Notes: generated by a model from the sequence alone, not told the origin. A stretch of 50,276 nt of DNA from Pseudomonadales bacterium (GCA_019090385.1 JAHRWB010000071.1:1-50276), one strand, 5' to 3'; counted from the stretch's first letter, positions 16,584 to 27,539 are shown. Numbers and translations: made by a program.

Positions 16584-19487
16584 TTAAAGTGTTCTTTCCA
16601 CTTCTTTGGTGTCGAATACTTCGATTTTGTCACCCGGGCGTACATCCGTATAATTTTTTACGCCAATTCCACACTCCAGGCCATTGCGTACTTCATTGAC
16701 ATCATCCTTAAAACGCCGAAGGGACTCAAGCTCACCTTCATAGATGACCACATCTTCTCGCAACACCCTGATTTTCTTGTTCCGGAAAATCGTACCCTCC
16801 AGGACCATGGAACCCGCAATCTGCCCAAATTTGGGAGAATGAAATACATCCCGTACCTGGGCAGTTCCCAAAATTTCTTCCCGAATTTCAGGCGCCAACA
16901 TGCCCGACAGTACTGCTTTGACATCATCTATCAGCTCATAAATAACGCTGTAGTAACGCAGTTCAACTCCCTCTGAGGCTATAACTTTTTTAGCCTGGGC
17001 ATCTGCTCTTACGTTAAATCCAAATATTACAGCACCGGAAGTTTGCGCCAGAATCACATCAGACTCAGTAATACCACCCACTGCCGTGCGGACAATATTA
17101 ACTTTAACCTCGTCATTACCCAGACTGGATAGTGACTGCGCTATAGCTTCCAATGAACCCCTGACATCAGTCTTTATGACAAGATTCATAACCCGAAGCT
17201 CACCTTCCTTAAGACTGGCAAACAGATTATCCATACGTGCCGCTTGATGTGCGGCAACGCGCTGAGCATCACTACGTGATTTTCTAAAGTCTGCAACTTC
17301 ACGCGCCTTGCGATCATCAGTGACTACCGAAAAGTCATCGCCCGCAGCTGGCGTGCCAGACAAACCAAGCACCTCCACCGGGATAGACGGACCGGCTTGC
17401 TTTACCGCTTGACCAGTGTCATTCAAAATCGCTCTCACACGGCCATAAAACTCTCCAGCGACCATGATCTGGCCCTGTTTTACCGTGCCATTTTTAACTA
17501 ATACCGTCGCAACAGAACCACGACCGCGGTCAAGACGGGCTTCAACAACAATACCTCTGCCAGGTGCATCCACAACAGCGGTTAATTCCAGTAATTCCGC
17601 CTGCAAAGTCAATGCTTCAAGCAGTTTGTCGATACCCTCACCCGTTAGCGCAGATACATGCACAAACTGCGTATCTCCACCCCAGTCCTCAGGTATTACA
17701 TCTTTGGCTGCTAACTCGTTCTTAACCCGTTCGGGGTCAGCGCCTTCTTTATCAATCTTATTAACTGCCACCACCAACGGTACACCAGCGGCCTTAGCAT
17801 GCTGAATGGCCTCCTCGGTTTGGGGCATCACGCCGTCATCGGCAGCAACGACCAATACAACAATATCCGTTACTTGTGCACCACGGGCACGCATCGCAGT
17901 AAATGCGGCATGTCCAGGTGTATCCAAAAATGTAATTGAACCGGATGGCGTGTCTACATGATAAGCCCCGATATGCTGCGTTATACCACCGGCCTCACCA
18001 CTGGCAACTTTACTTTTGCGAATGTAATCCAACAATGAAGTCTTACCATGATCAACATGACCCATGACAGTGACCACAGCATCACGTGGCGTCGCATCAC
18101 CATCAACATTCAAAGATTCTTCCAAAGCCAGCTCGACGGCATCTTCACTAATATACTTAGCAGTGTGGCCCATTTCTTCAATCAGCAAAGTTGCTGTGTC
18201 TTGGTCAAGAGACTGGTTTATGGTCGCCATGACTCCCATACCCATAAGCACCTTAAGCACTTCGCCGGTCTTAACAGACATCGATTGAGCAAGCTCACCT
18301 ACGGATGTCATATCACCAATTTCTACTTCCAGCTGTTTGAACACAGTGGGTACTTCAAACTGTCCACCATGAGTTTCAACAGCCAGCGGCTTCTTATGCT
18401 GCTTTCTTCTTCGCCCTTTAAGAGAGATCTCTTTGCGACCGCCTCCCTTTCCACGCCCATCGCTTCGGCCGCCACTGCCACTGCGTTGGGAACGTTTGCC
18501 AGGACCGCTTTTTTCTGCTGACGATGCCTCCGCCTGGGCCTTAAGTGCCACTTCCAGCGCCATGTCTTCCTGGTTAGGCTGTTTGGTTTTTACCTGCTCC
18601 GCAGCTGTCTTTTTCTCTTTTTCATCGGCAATTCTTAGTACTTCTGCTTCTTTGCGCAATTTTGCGTCGATTTTCCGCTGTTCAGCTATACGGTTGGTTT
18701 CTAATTCCGCATTTATACGCATAGCATCCTGTTGGCGAATTTCTTCCGCTGCCAACGCCGCCTGGGACAATCGCGGCGGTTTTACCTTCGCCTTAACAGG
18801 TGCCGGCTTTTCAGAAACATCCTCTGCAACGGGTTCTGCCACTTCCTCCGGAGCACTTTCAACGGCTTCGGTGGACGATTCAATTATTGGTTCTGCTACT
18901 GTTTCTCCAACATCGCTCTGGGCTTCAGTTGGTACTTCAGCCTCATCCTGTACTTCTACAACAGCCTCAGCTTGCTCCACTACAGGCTCAGCTTGCTCCA
19001 CTACAGGCTCAGCTTGCTCCACTACAGCCTCAACCGATAGTGATTCGACTGATGCAGTTTCGGTGGTTTCTATCGTTGTAGTGTCTGTTGTCGCTTTGAT
19101 AGGTGCAGCGTCTGCGGCTTCGTTCCCGGCAGCATCAGCAGCCAAATCTGAAACCGCTTGAGCTTCCGCTTCTTCCGGCACTGCCGCAGGTGTGCGTTTT
19201 ACGTATGTCCGTTTTTTTCGGACTTCGATCGCGACGGCTTTGCCTTTGCCACCTTTACCAGATTTCAACACCGTATGCGTATTTCGCTTTAAGGTTATTT
19301 TCTTAACTGCGCCACCTTCAGCTCCATGACTGGTTCTTAGAAAAGCCAGTAGCTGCTGTTTTTCTTCATCAGACACCGCGTCCGTTGCTCTGGTTTGGGT
19401 AAGCTTGGCATCTTTTAACTGCAACAGCAGTTTATCCACGGATGTCCCCACGGATTCTGCAAGCTCTGTAACAGTTACGTTTGCCAT
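16584..19487 (-). CDS. infB: Translation initiation factor IF-2
   Basis: A 967-residue GTPase that delivers fMet-tRNA to the 30S subunit. The N-terminal IF2N domain ([22 protein letters not shown]) is followed by a very long charged, Ala/Glu/Val-rich linker, a second IF2N motif near residue 385, then the G domain: G1 [16 protein letters not shown]3 DTPGHAAF, G4 NKID, and C-terminal domains II to IV. The linker holds three tandem 7-residue repeats (VEQAEPV type) encoded by a 21-bp DNA repeat. Longer than E. coli IF2 (890) because of this linker. In the nusA operon. Confidence 0.97.
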   Translation of the reverse strand: MANVTVTELAESVGTSVDKLLLQLKDAKLTQTRATDAVSDEEKQQLLAFLRTSHGAEGGAVKKITLKRNTHTVLKSGKGGKGKAVAIEVRKKRTYVKRTPAAVPEEAEAQAVSDLAADAAGNEAADAAPIKATTDTTTIETTETASVESLSVEAVVEQAEPVVEQAEPVVEQAEAVVEVQDEAEVPTEAQSDVGETVAEPIIESSTEAVESAPEEVAEPVAEDVSEKPAPVKAKVKPPRLSQAALAAEEIRQQDAMRINAELETNRIAEQRKIDAKLRKEAEVLRIADEKEKKTAAEQVKTKQPNQEDMALEVALKAQAEASSAEKSGPGKRSQRSGSGGRSDGRGKGGGRKEISLKGRRRKQHKKPLAVETHGGQFEVPTVFKQLEVEIGDMTSVGELAQSMSVKTGEVLKVLMGMGVMATINQSLDQDTATLLIEEMGHTAKYISEDAVELALEESLNVDGDATPRDAVVTVMGHVDHGKTSLLDYIRKSKVASGEAGGITQHIGAYHVDTPSGSITFLDTPGHAAFTAMRARGAQVTDIVVLVVAADDGVMPQTEEAIQHAKAAGVPLVVAVNKIDKEGADPERVKNELAAKDVIPEDWGGDTQFVHVSALTGEGIDKLLEALTLQAELLELTAVVDAPGRGIVVEARLDRGRGSVATVLVKNGTVKQGQIMVAGEFYGRVRAILNDTGQAVKQAGPSIPVEVLGLSGTPAAGDDFSVVTDDRKAREVADFRKSRSDAQRVAAHQAARMDNLFASLKEGELRVMNLVIKTDVRGSLEAIAQSLSSLGNDEVKVNIVRTAVGGITESDVILAQTSGAVIFGFNVRADAQAKKVIASEGVELRYYSVIYELIDDVKAVLSGMLAPEIREEILGTAQVRDVFHSPKFGQIAGSMVLEGTIFRNKKIRVLREDVVIYEGELESLRRFKDDVNEVRNGLECGIGVKNYTDVRPGDKIEVFDTKEVERTL
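18966..19028. repeat. Three 21-bp tandem repeats inside infB
   Basis: Three consecutive 21-base units (18966-18986, 18987-19007, 19008-19028). The first two are identical and the third differs at its last base. They are in frame with infB and encode repeated EQAEPVV-type heptads in the disordered interdomain linker. Length change by whole units would keep the frame. Confidence 0.95.
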
Positions 19488-19526
19488 TATCTATCTCCTA
19501 CCGAAATACTCTTTACAGTCGGCCTA

Positions 19527-21059
19527 TTAACTTTTCTCTGATACGTCTTCTGCATCCGCTTCCGCGTCTGCAAACCAGGGTGCCCTTGCTGTCATTATCA
19601 GCGAAGATGCACGCTCTTCATCAATGTCCACAATATCGGTCAGATCCACAATAGCCTGTTCTGCAAGATCTTCCTGGGTAATAATCTCATGGGCTGCCAG
19701 TTGAAAGGCCAGCTTGCGGTCCATTCCTTCCATCTCCAGCAAATCATCAGCTGGCTGCGCATCACCCAACTCTTCTTCGCTAGCGATGGCTTTGGTCAAC
19801 AGCGCGTCTTTCGCCCTGCTTCTGAGTTCCTGAACAATCTCTTCATCAAAACCTTCTATCGACAGCAACTCTTCCTGCGGCACATAAGCAACTTCATCAA
19901 GGGTAGTAAACCCTTCATCAACCAACACGCCAGCAACATCTTCATCCACTTCAAGTACATCCATAAAATTCTGAATGAACTTGCCTGCTTCCTGTTCCTG
20001 CTTATCAGCAGCTTCATCTTCAGAAAGAATATTTAATTTCCAGCCAGTGAGTTCTGCGGCTAGTCGCACATTCTGACCTCCGCGCCCGATCGCCTGGGCC
20101 AGATTTTCTTCATCGACTGCAATATCCATGACCAGGCTTTCTTCATCCTGCACAATAGAAGTAATCTCTGCAGGTGCCATGGCGTTAATTGCCAACTGGG
20201 CCGGATTATCGTCAAACAAGACAATATCAATTCGCTCACCTGCCAATTCTCCCGACACTGCCTGCACTCGTGAACCACGCATACCAACACAGGCCCCAAC
20301 AGGATCTATTCGACCATCGTTAGTTTTAACAGCTATTTTAGCCCGAGACCCCGCATCCCTTGCAGCACACTTAATTTCAATAATGTCTTCAGCTATTTCT
20401 GGAACTTCCAGCTTAAACAGCTCAATTAACATTTCTGGAGAGGTACGGGTTAATATCAACTGCGGCCCACGTGCATCGGGGTTAATATCAACCAATAGCG
20501 CTCGCAGCCGGTCATTAGTTCTAAAATTTTCCCTGGGAATTAAATCATCCCGGGTGAGAATGGCTTCTGCATTTTTACCAAGATCAACAATAATGGCATC
20601 CCGTGATACGCGTTTAACCGTACCATTAACCAGCTCGCCCAATCGGGACTGATACTCCTCGATGACCAGAGAGCGTTCTGCCTCGCGGACTTTCTGGACG
20701 ATAACCTGCTTGGCTGCCTGAGCTGCAATACGCCCAAATTCTACCGACTCAACCTCTTCTTCCCAAACACCACCTAATTCCAGAGCAGGATCCTTTTCTT
20801 TGGCTTGCTCAACGGTCAGTTGCGCCTCAGGATTGCGCTCCTCTTCCTCCAAATCTAAGAGATCCACCACATCCCAGCACCGAACGGTGTCATATTCGCC
20901 AGTCGTACGATTTATCGTCACACGAAATTCTGCACTTTCGCTGTAGCGCTTTTTCGTCGCAGAAGCCAAGGCCATTTCAAGGGCCTCCAATATTATCTCT
21001 CTGGAGACACCCTTCTCATGAGAAACCGTCTCCACAACCAACAGCAGTTCTTTGCTCAT
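19527..21059 (-). CDS. nusA: Transcription termination/antitermination factor NusA
   Basis: A 510-residue protein: N-terminal RNA-polymerase-binding domain ([23 protein letters not shown]), an S1 domain, KH1 ([27 protein letters not shown]) and KH2 ([22 protein letters not shown]), then two C-terminal acidic helical repeats as in E. coli NusA. It modulates pausing, intrinsic termination and rRNA antitermination. First gene after rimP, with 13 bases between. An attenuator-like hairpin ahead of rimP could give NusA a site for self-control. Confidence 0.97.
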   Translation of the reverse strand: MSKELLLVVETVSHEKGVSREIILEALEMALASATKKRYSESAEFRVTINRTTGEYDTVRCWDVVDLLDLEEEERNPEAQLTVEQAKEKDPALELGGVWEEEVESVEFGRIAAQAAKQVIVQKVREAERSLVIEEYQSRLGELVNGTVKRVSRDAIIVDLGKNAEAILTRDDLIPRENFRTNDRLRALLVDINPDARGPQLILTRTSPEMLIELFKLEVPEIAEDIIEIKCAARDAGSRAKIAVKTNDGRIDPVGACVGMRGSRVQAVSGELAGERIDIVLFDDNPAQLAINAMAPAEITSIVQDEESLVMDIAVDEENLAQAIGRGGQNVRLAAELTGWKLNILSEDEAADKQEQEAGKFIQNFMDVLEVDEDVAGVLVDEGFTTLDEVAYVPQEELLSIEGFDEEIVQELRSRAKDALLTKAIASEEELGDAQPADDLLEMEGMDRKLAFQLAAHEIITQEDLAEQAIVDLTDIVDIDEERASSLIMTARAPWFADAEADAEDVSEKS

Positions 21060-21072
21060 ATTACAAGTTCAC

Positions 21073-21531
21073 TCAATCATACTGTGGCATGACTCTAGCA
21101 CGCTGCACATTTTCCACAGGGAAGCAGAATTCCATCTCGTCAATCTGCATTATCACTTCATCATCCTTAAAATTTACTATCTGGCCAACATACTTTCGCT
21201 TACCCTCGAAGGAGTAATTTAGCCGTAAATCAATTACCTGGCCTATATATTGGGCATACTGCTCACCCTTAAACAATAACCGGTCAGTACCCGGTGATGA
21301 AACCTCCAAGGTATACGCTGACTTAATACTATCTTCTACATCCAGCAGGGCACTCACCTCCCTGCTTACATCCGCGCAGTGTTCTACAGATACTCCGTCG
21401 GAATGTTCTATATATATTCTTAATGTCGTATAACGACCCTGGGGTTTATACTCTATACCCCAAATACGGCAGCCCAGCGACTTAATCGTCGGGCTTAGTA
21501 ATGCTTCTAATTCCTCTTCCTTACTCCTCAT
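21073..21531 (-). CDS. rimP: Ribosome maturation factor RimP
   Basis: A 152-residue protein of the RimP/YhbC family: GCRIWGIEYKPQGRYTTLRIYIEHSDGVSVEHCADVSREVSALLDVED and YTLEVSSPGTDRLLF are the characteristic N-domain blocks, followed by an SH3-like C domain. It supports 30S subunit maturation. Leads the nusA-infB operon; its mRNA leader has a promoter about 270 bases upstream and an intrinsic terminator-like hairpin in between. Confidence 0.95.
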   Translation of the reverse strand: MRSKEEELEALLSPTIKSLGCRIWGIEYKPQGRYTTLRIYIEHSDGVSVEHCADVSREVSALLDVEDSIKSAYTLEVSSPGTDRLLFKGEQYAQYIGQVIDLRLNYSFEGKRKYVGQIVNFKDDEVIMQIDEMEFCFPVENVQRARVMPQYD

Positions 21532-21596
21532 ATCCCGCCTACCCTATGGCTCAGGGTTGTCTACAAAAGCAGCTCAAGGCTGTTTCTTATAGATAT

Positions 21597-21629
21597 AAAA
21601 AATGGGCTAACGCCCAAGTATTTAAGCCC
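21597..21629 (-). promoter_or_regulatory. Attenuator-like hairpin in the rimP leader
   Basis: Read leftward, TGGGC-GTTA-GCCCA (21616-21603) is followed by six T residues (21602-21597), a small intrinsic terminator 66 bases before the rimP ATG. Just upstream, GGGCT (21629-21625) is complementary to AGCCC in the terminator's 3' arm, so a competing antiterminator hairpin is possible. Leader terminators ahead of rimP are known in other proteobacteria. The 399-base gap 21532-21930 otherwise holds the operon promoter and a TTACC/GGTAA inverted repeat (near 21643-21659) of unknown role. Confidence 0.6.
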
Positions 21630-21803
21630 TTCAAAACGAGCTTACCTCTTTTTTGGTAACGGGGGCCTGGCCCATTAAACCGCTACCACAATTCTATCAC
21701 CGCGATTAAACTCCCAAACCACACGCCACTAGCATGTTACTTTCCCTATATTGCCAACAAGTTGCCAAATATTTGGAGGGAGCCCAAGCTATAGTGGGCG
21801 CGG

Positions 21804-21833
21804 ATTATACCTGAAAACCCGCTTTCTCTACAA
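21804..21833 (-). promoter_or_regulatory. Sigma-70 promoter of the rimP-nusA-infB operon
   Basis: On the minus strand, TTGTAG (21833-21828), an 18-base spacer, and a perfect TATAAT (21809-21804). Predicted start near 21797, giving a leader of about 265 nt before rimP. Confidence 0.65.
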
Positions 21834-21930
21834 TGTCGGTTTGCGGAATTAGCCAGGAAAGCGCTTTTTATTTATTTCACGGCAATTACAGGAGCCTAAA
21901 AACGAATATTAGAGCGTATTAGCAGCCCAA

Positions 21931-23379
21931 ATGACTACAAACTCAAATACACTACTCATAAAACCCAGCGATGCAAAGTCTTGGTCATCATGTATTCGTC
22001 GTGCCTGGCTAGATAACAAAGCTGATTTTAAGCCCCAACCGATAGAAGACGCGTTCCAGGAACTGCTTGTTACTCTGGGAAATAAACACGAACAAGATGT
22101 TCTGGATAATCTCGCTCGCAAACTGGAAGTACATACGGCCAGCTCACCAGAACATACTCAAAACCTGATTGCCAAACGCGTACCCCTAATCTATCAGGCA
22201 CAGCTCAAAGACGAGAGCAAAGGCTTTATCGGCTTCCCGGATTTTCTAATACTACATGAAAGTGGCGAGTATCAGGCTGCAGATGCAAAACTCTCTATGC
22301 GGGTCAAAAAGAAGGAGATTCAGATTCAGCTGGGCTTTTATCGCTTACTGCTGGACAACCCACTGCCAGCCATCGTGTTCCTTGGCGATGGACAGCCGTC
22401 CTTGATTGGCAATGAAGCCGATGCAGTGACTCAGCGGTTTATCGCCGGCATGCGGGACTTACTGGGCCGTGATGATGAACCCCAGGTACACTACAGTCAC
22501 AGCAAGTGCCGAGCCTGCCCTTATTACAATTACTGTAAACCGCAGTTTGAAACCAAGCGGGCACTCTCCCTACTGTATGGCGTACCAAGCCAGGCAGCCC
22601 AAGGGCTTGAAAATTCGAATATACACACCATCGAGCAGCTTGCTGCTACCGACCCTGTGAATATCCCAGACCTGCCTCACCTAAAAAAGCTGGACAAGAA
22701 AAAACGTGCCGTATTGCAGGCTAAAGCCTACCTGAGTGGCAAAGTTATCCAACTTAGTCCGGTCACACTTCCACAAGGTCACTGGGTACATTTTGATATA
22801 GAGGACAACCCCTTAGCGGACAATGGAGAGAGGCATGTCTATTTATGGGGGTTTTTAAACCCTGGCGATTCATCTGATAATGCGCCTGACCACTTTGAGT
22901 TTATCTGGTCGGATCACGAATCCGAAGACGAGCAGAGCTGGCGGCTGTTCCTGGCAAAGGTGGCCGACTACCATATACGCTACCCTGACCTGATACTCGC
23001 CCACTACTCAAACCATGAACGCGCAACAATTCGTAGCTACGCCACAAAATACAAAATGGAAAACGACATTACAGTGTTATATCTGCTGGGAGAAGATAGC
23101 CCCTTGTTCGATATCCAGAAACCGGTATTAGACAACCTGATATTGCCTCTCCAGGGGTATGGCCTTAAAGATATTTGCAAACACAAAGATTTGGTTAACT
23201 TCCAATGGTCAGACGATGACTCAGGTTCTCAGTGGTCAATCGTGCAGTTCAAACGGTTTCTGGAGGAAACCGATGCCGAAACCAAGGCTCAACTGAAAAC
23301 AGATATTCTCGGCTATAATCGAGATGACGTGATGGCCACCCGCGCGTTAGAAATATGGCTACGTGGCACAGCACAATGA
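21931..23379 (+). CDS. TM0106-family RecB-like nuclease fused to RNase H-like exonuclease domain
   Basis: A 482-residue two-domain protein. Residues 1 to about 210 form a Cas4/RecB-like nuclease: Asp104 (GFPD), Asp118-x-Lys120 (ADAK) and downstream Gln131/Gln133, flanked by four Cys (21, 193, 196, 202) that would bind an Fe-S cluster. A central helix-hairpin-helix-like stretch follows (EQLAATDPVNIPDLPHLKKL). The C-terminal DnaQ/YprB-like 3'-5' exonuclease domain has HFDIED (Asp289/Glu291) and YNRDDVMATRAL. Often annotated as TM0106 family RecB-like putative nuclease, biological role unknown. It is divergent from rimP and separates the initiator tRNA gene from that operon, an arrangement unlike Pseudomonas or E. 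coli. Confidence 0.88.
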   Translation: MTTNSNTLLIKPSDAKSWSSCIRRAWLDNKADFKPQPIEDAFQELLVTLGNKHEQDVLDNLARKLEVHTASSPEHTQNLIAKRVPLIYQAQLKDESKGFIGFPDFLILHESGEYQAADAKLSMRVKKKEIQIQLGFYRLLLDNPLPAIVFLGDGQPSLIGNEADAVTQRFIAGMRDLLGRDDEPQVHYSHSKCRACPYYNYCKPQFETKRALSLLYGVPSQAAQGLENSNIHTIEQLAATDPVNIPDLPHLKKLDKKKRAVLQAKAYLSGKVIQLSPVTLPQGHWVHFDIEDNPLADNGERHVYLWGFLNPGDSSDNAPDHFEFIWSDHESEDEQSWRLFLAKVADYHIRYPDLILAHYSNHERATIRSYATKYKMENDITVLYLLGEDSPLFDIQKPVLDNLILPLQGYGLKDICKHKDLVNFQWSDDDSGSQWSIVQFKRFLEETDAETKAQLKTDILGYNRDDVMATRALEIWLRGTAQ

Positions 23380-23518
23380 ACGGGTAATAGTACATTCCCC
23401 TTACTGATTTTTTAGCTGAAATTTTGAATATGTCTGCAGGAGACAAACAAATAACTATCGTTGGAGGACTCAAACTATTAGCAGCGAATGATAATAATCA
23501 AGCCTTCCAAGATAGAAT

Positions 23519-23595
<77 letters not shown>

Positions 23596-23609
23596 TCAGA
23601 AGGCCGCAG

Positions 23610-23638
23610 AGTATAGAGGCCACTTGCTAAACGGTCAA
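23610..23638 (-). promoter_or_regulatory. Promoter of initiator tRNA gene
   Basis: On the minus strand, TTGACC (23638-23633), exactly 17 bases, then TATACT (23615-23610), followed by a GC-rich discriminator (CTGCGGCC). This is a classic stable-RNA, stringently controlled promoter, starting 5 to 10 bases before the mature tRNA. Confidence 0.85.
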
Positions 23639-23715
23639 TGCATTATAAAATGAAAACCGTAAAAACTATCTTAAAACTGAATACTGATTACCACATTAAC
23701 AACATTTAACAGTAT

Positions 23716-23802
23716 TGGTGCCGAAGGCGAGACTCGAACTCGCACGGGCATACGCCCACTACCCCCTCAAGGTAGCGTGTCTACCAATTTCACCACTTCG
23801 GC
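23716..23802 (-). tRNA. tRNA-Leu (GAG)
   Basis: An 87-nt class II tRNA with a long variable arm (GTGGGCGTATGCCC region), D-loop AATTGGTAGACACG, anticodon GAG within CTTGAGG, GTTCGAGTC T-arm and encoded CCA. It lies 13 bases downstream of secG on the same strand, as in Pseudomonas, and is probably co-transcribed with it. Confidence 0.97.
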
Positions 23803-23815
23803 ATAATTTCTAACT

Positions 23816-24259
23816 TTATAAATCCGGCACCTCATTCAGAGTATCATTGTTCGCTCCGGGGGCGCTCAAAGCCTCTTCCATATCCGTCATAGGCTCAGCA
23901 TCCTCTAAAATCTTAGATGCCGTTTCCGCATCCAAACCCTCTGCTCCGCTATCACCACCTGGCTCATCTGCCAGGGGTGTGGACAAGGCAGGCATACCCA
24001 GATCCAGCAAACCTGCAGCTTTCTCCTTGGCAGTAAATGCCAGGCCAAACGAAAGCGCAAAAAAGCCTATGGCCAGCCAGGTCGTGAGTTTTGCCAAAAA
24101 AGAAGCCGAACCAGCACCACCAAATACCGTATTCGACGACCCACTACCAAAGGCAGCACCAACATCAGCTCCCTTGCCCTGCTGTATGAGGACTAGCACG
24201 ATCAAGGTGATCGCATCCGATACCAGCAATATCAAAAGTATATTTTCTAAACTCATCAT
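23816..24259 (-). CDS. secG: Protein-export membrane protein SecG
   Basis: A 147-residue SecG: first transmembrane helix (ENILLILLVSDAITLIVLVLI), conserved cytoplasmic loop QQGKGADVGAAFGSGSSNTVFGGAGSASFL, second helix (TTWLAIGFFALSFGLAF), then a long acidic C-terminal tail of about 55 residues (Asp/Glu/Ala-rich). It assists SecYEG translocation. The tail makes it longer than E. coli SecG (110). An in-frame ATG three bases inside the start is equally possible. Downstream of tpiA, as in Pseudomonas. Confidence 0.95.
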   Translation of the reverse strand: MMSLENILLILLVSDAITLIVLVLIQQGKGADVGAAFGSGSSNTVFGGAGSASFLAKLTTWLAIGFFALSFGLAFTAKEKAAGLLDLGMPALSTPLADEPGGDSGAEGLDAETASKILEDAEPMTDMEEALSAPGANNDTLNEVPDL

Positions 24260-24331
24260 ACGATTTCACAATCTCTTGTTGATTCTGACGCTTATATTCC
24301 TGAACTCTTACATTATAGTCACAGGCAAATA

Positions 24332-25111
24332 TTAAACAGGTCTAGATAATGCTCGACCTATTTTTAAAAATTCTTCTGCCTTCAGCGATGCCCCACCCAC
24401 CAGCCCGCCGTCTATATCAGGCTGGCTGAACAGTGCCTCAGCATTTTCAGCAGTAACGCTGCCACCGTATAAAATACGTAGCTCTTCTGCAACGGAAGCA
24501 TTTTGCCCAAACAGCCAGCTGCGTATGGCAGCGTGCATTGCCTGGGCCTGGTCTGGCCCCGCGGTCTGTCCGGTCCCTATGGCCCATACGGGTTCATAGG
24601 CTACCAAGGCATGCTTTAAACAATCACAGCCTAACTCACGGATCACGGAATCCAGCTGTTGTAAAACGACTGTTTCTGCATTACCTGCATCGCGCTGCGC
24701 AAGTGTCTCACCCACACAAATGACGGGCATTAAACCTTGTTCTTGTGCGACTTTCACTTTCAGAGCGACTTGCTGATCGGTTTCTCCAAATAACATACGC
24801 CGCTCGGAATGGCCTACCAGCACATATTTTGCGCCCATATCAGCAACCATCGCTGCCGAGTGTTCTCCAGTATAAGCACCACTTGCAGCTGTGTGAATAT
24901 TCTGCATTCCCACTGATATAGAGCAGCCGGCTAATTTTTGCATAACCATATCCAGGTACACTGCCGGCGGAAACACTATCATATCCACCGATGAATCAGC
25001 CGGGACACTTGCAGCAGGCTCCACGCCAGCCACCAAGGCATCAAGCAGGCTCATAATACTGGCCCGCTCACCGTTCATCTTCCAATTTCCAGCATTTACT
25101 GGCTTTCGCAC
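24332..25111 (-). CDS. tpiA: Triosephosphate isomerase
   Basis: A 259-residue TIM-barrel enzyme interconverting dihydroxyacetone phosphate and glyceraldehyde-3-phosphate. Active-site Lys is in AGNWKMNG, His in YVLVGHSERR, Glu in the signature AYEPVWAIGTG; the phosphate loop is YGGSVTAENA. Complete and of normal length. Between glmM and secG. Confidence 0.98.
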   Translation of the reverse strand: MRKPVNAGNWKMNGERASIMSLLDALVAGVEPAASVPADSSVDMIVFPPAVYLDMVMQKLAGCSISVGMQNIHTAASGAYTGEHSAAMVADMGAKYVLVGHSERRMLFGETDQQVALKVKVAQEQGLMPVICVGETLAQRDAGNAETVVLQQLDSVIRELGCDCLKHALVAYEPVWAIGTGQTAGPDQAQAMHAAIRSWLFGQNASVAEELRILYGGSVTAENAEALFSQPDIDGGLVGGASLKAEEFLKIGRALSRPV

Positions 25112-25198
25112 TCTACATCTCTCTGCAGGTGAAAAAGGGCGGCAATATTAAACAACCCAATACCCCGAAACAATCATCTTTTTAAAATAATCCCATTT

Positions 25199-26536
25199 TC
25201 AGCGCACTGCGAGCCGAACAACGTCTGCTACTTCATGGGCCAGCGTATCGATTTCGCTCATATCCTGGCCTTCTATCATAACCCTGACTACCGGTTCAGT
25301 GCCTGAAGGTCGAAGCAAAACCCGCCCCATATCACCCAGCTTTGCTTCTGCTTTTTTCACAGCTTCAAGCACCGGGTCCAACACAGCTGCCTCGGCTGGG
25401 TTATCCACGGCTACGTTTACCATCACCTGAGGAATACGCTCGATCTCGCTGGTACACTCAGCCAAGGTACGCTCACCGCGCACCAAGGGCACTAGCGCCT
25501 GTAATGCAGACACAATTCCGTCACCAGTGGTTTGTAGATCCAGGCAAATTAGATGCCCAGAGGATTCGCCCCCCAGCTCCCAACCGCGCTCACGCAAGGC
25601 CATCAGCACGTATCTATCTCCAACTAAAGAACGATGAAAGGCTATATCCCGAGCTTTAAATGCACGCTCAACACCAAGGTTGGACATAACCGTACCCACG
25701 ACCCCTCCCACCAGAGTGCCCTGTTTGGCTCTATGATCGGCAATCAGGAACAACATTTCGTCCCCATCAATAATACGCCCAGTATGGTCAACCATAATCA
25801 CCCGATCACCGTCACCATCCAGCGCTATGCCAAGATCTGCCCCGGTACTGACCACACGATCGCAAAGCGCCTGGGGCTGAGTTGATCCACAACCATCATT
25901 AATATTCAGCCCATCAGGCTGTGCGGCGATAACATCCACACTGGCACCCAGCTCAGTAAATACGCCAGGAGCTACGTCATAGGTCGCGCCATGCGCGCAA
26001 TCCAAAACTATATTTAAACCTTTTAAACTAAAGCCGCGGTCTACTGTGGCCTTACAAAATTCAATATAACGGCCATGTGCATCAGGTACACGCTGTGCTT
26101 TTCCCAACCTATCTGAATCTACACACAGCATAGGTTTTTCTAATTCGGCCTCTATAGCCAGCTCAACCTCATCATCCAGCTTATTCCCCTGGTGATCAAA
26201 AAACTTGATGCCATTATCGTAATAAGGATTATGCGAAGCACTTATTACAATCCCGGCATCTGCACGCAAAGTTCGAGTGAGATAAGCCACTCCCGGCGTA
26301 GGCATGGGCCCCAGCAAGCGTACATCCACTCCTGCCGAGGACAAACCTGCTTCAAGTACTGCTTCGCACATGTAACCGGAGATGCGAGTATCTTTACCAA
26401 TCAGTATCAAACTGTTGCCTCGTGACGCAAATACCCTGCCCGCAGCCCAGCCAAGACGCAATAAAAAATCTGGCGTGATCGGATGCACGCCCACGCGACC
26501 CCGAATGCCATCAGTGCCAAAATATTTTCGGGTCAT
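25199..26536 (-). CDS. glmM: Phosphoglucosamine mutase
   Basis: A 445-residue alpha-D-phosphohexomutase converting glucosamine-6-phosphate to glucosamine-1-phosphate for peptidoglycan and LPS precursors. Seen: [10 protein letters not shown], catalytic phospho-Ser101 in [12 protein letters not shown], the metal loop [18 protein letters not shown] for sugar binding and the [12 protein letters not shown] phosphate-binding loop. Starts 4 bases after the folP stop, so it is tightly coupled to folP. Confidence 0.98.
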   Translation of the reverse strand: MTRKYFGTDGIRGRVGVHPITPDFLLRLGWAAGRVFASRGNSLILIGKDTRISGYMCEAVLEAGLSSAGVDVRLLGPMPTPGVAYLTRTLRADAGIVISASHNPYYDNGIKFFDHQGNKLDDEVELAIEAELEKPMLCVDSDRLGKAQRVPDAHGRYIEFCKATVDRGFSLKGLNIVLDCAHGATYDVAPGVFTELGASVDVIAAQPDGLNINDGCGSTQPQALCDRVVSTGADLGIALDGDGDRVIMVDHTGRIIDGDEMLFLIADHRAKQGTLVGGVVGTVMSNLGVERAFKARDIAFHRSLVGDRYVLMALRERGWELGGESSGHLICLDLQTTGDGIVSALQALVPLVRGERTLAECTSEIERIPQVMVNVAVDNPAEAAVLDPVLEAVKKAEAKLGDMGRVLLRPSGTEPVVRVMIEGQDMSEIDTLAHEVADVVRLAVR

Positions 26537-26540
26537 AGGT

Positions 26541-27512
26541 TCATATCTCCATTAACATCGCATCCATTTTTTGTTTTGCGCTGACCAGCAGTTTTGAATC
26601 TTCAGATAGATTTATTTTATCGATTATGTCATGTCCGCTTGGCTGATTTGTCACCAGTTGTAAAGGTTCTTGTGAATCCCCTTTTTTACCCAAATAATTT
26701 TGAATCGCCGTAATCGTTTCATGCACATCGTGGGTGCGGATAATGCTAGCACCCCTCTCACAGGCAAACTGAGCTACGCAAGCCCCCGCCAGAGTCAAAG
26801 CAGCCGGATTAGAACCGACTACATTACGCAACATGCTCTTTCGAGATACGCCAATCAATATGGGCAAGGACAATTGCTTAAAATCTGCAAGCTGCTTCAG
26901 CATTTGATAGTTGTGCACGGGTGTTTTTCCAAAACCAAAGCCCGGGTCAATAATCAAACGCCTGGAACCAATACCCGCACTCAAACAAGCCTCTATACGC
27001 TGCCCCAGGTATTCACTTACCTGCCGGGTCACATTATTGTACTGGGGAGCAAGCTGCATGTTGTCGGGCTGACCCTGCATATGCATCAGGCACACACCCA
27101 CATCAGAGTCCGCGACACAATCCAACATTCCGGGACGACTCAACGCACAAACGTCGTTTATCATATGCACGCCAGATTTAATCGCAGCGGACGCTACAAC
27201 AGCCTTACTGGTATCTACTGAGAGAATAACGTCCATTTTGCGAAGACGCTCAATAACGGGTATAACCCGCCGCAGCTCTTCCTGCTCACCTACAACACTT
27301 GCATTGGGACGCGTCGACTCTCCACCAATATCCAGGATAGCAGCACCCGCCTCTATCATTTCCCGAGCACGGGCTTCCACACGATCGAGGTCAACTAATC
27401 CAGATTGATAAAATTGCCCGCCATCAGAGAATGAGTCGGGGGTAATATTCAGTACACCCATAACAGCGGGCGGACCTAGATCAAGCCTGCGTGAGGCGCA
27501 CTGCACCTTCAT
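26541..27512 (-). CDS. folP: Dihydropteroate synthase
   Basis: A 323-residue DHPS joining p-aminobenzoate to dihydropterin pyrophosphate; target of sulfonamides. Signatures: [28 protein letters not shown]-type loop, [30 protein letters not shown], and SRKSMLRNV. About 45 residues longer at the C-terminus than typical DHPS, a hydrophilic tail (from [10 protein letters not shown]) without recognised motif. Follows ftsH by 27 bases, the usual order. Confidence 0.96.
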   Translation of the reverse strand: MKVQCASRRLDLGPPAVMGVLNITPDSFSDGGQFYQSGLVDLDRVEARAREMIEAGAAILDIGGESTRPNASVVGEQEELRRVIPVIERLRKMDVILSVDTSKAVVASAAIKSGVHMINDVCALSRPGMLDCVADSDVGVCLMHMQGQPDNMQLAPQYNNVTRQVSEYLGQRIEACLSAGIGSRRLIIDPGFGFGKTPVHNYQMLKQLADFKQLSLPILIGVSRKSMLRNVVGSNPAALTLAGACVAQFACERGASIIRTHDVHETITAIQNYLGKKGDSQEPLQLVTNQPSGHDIIDKINLSEDSKLLVSAKQKMDAMLMEI

Positions 27513-27539
27513 ACTACCGACCTGATCATCGCCTGATAC

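Noticed and set aside
16353-16976. 207-codon open frame antisense to rbfA and infB
   Set aside because: Lies entirely over two conserved genes, crosses their boundary and has no recognisable motif.
18966-19028. Short regular repeats considered as a CRISPR array
   Set aside because: Contiguous tandem units with no spacers, in frame inside infB.
18433-19161. 242-codon open frame antisense to the infB linker
   Set aside because: Low-complexity Ser/Ala text that mirrors the repetitive Glu/Ala/Val linker of IF2 on the other strand; no ribosome-binding site or domain.
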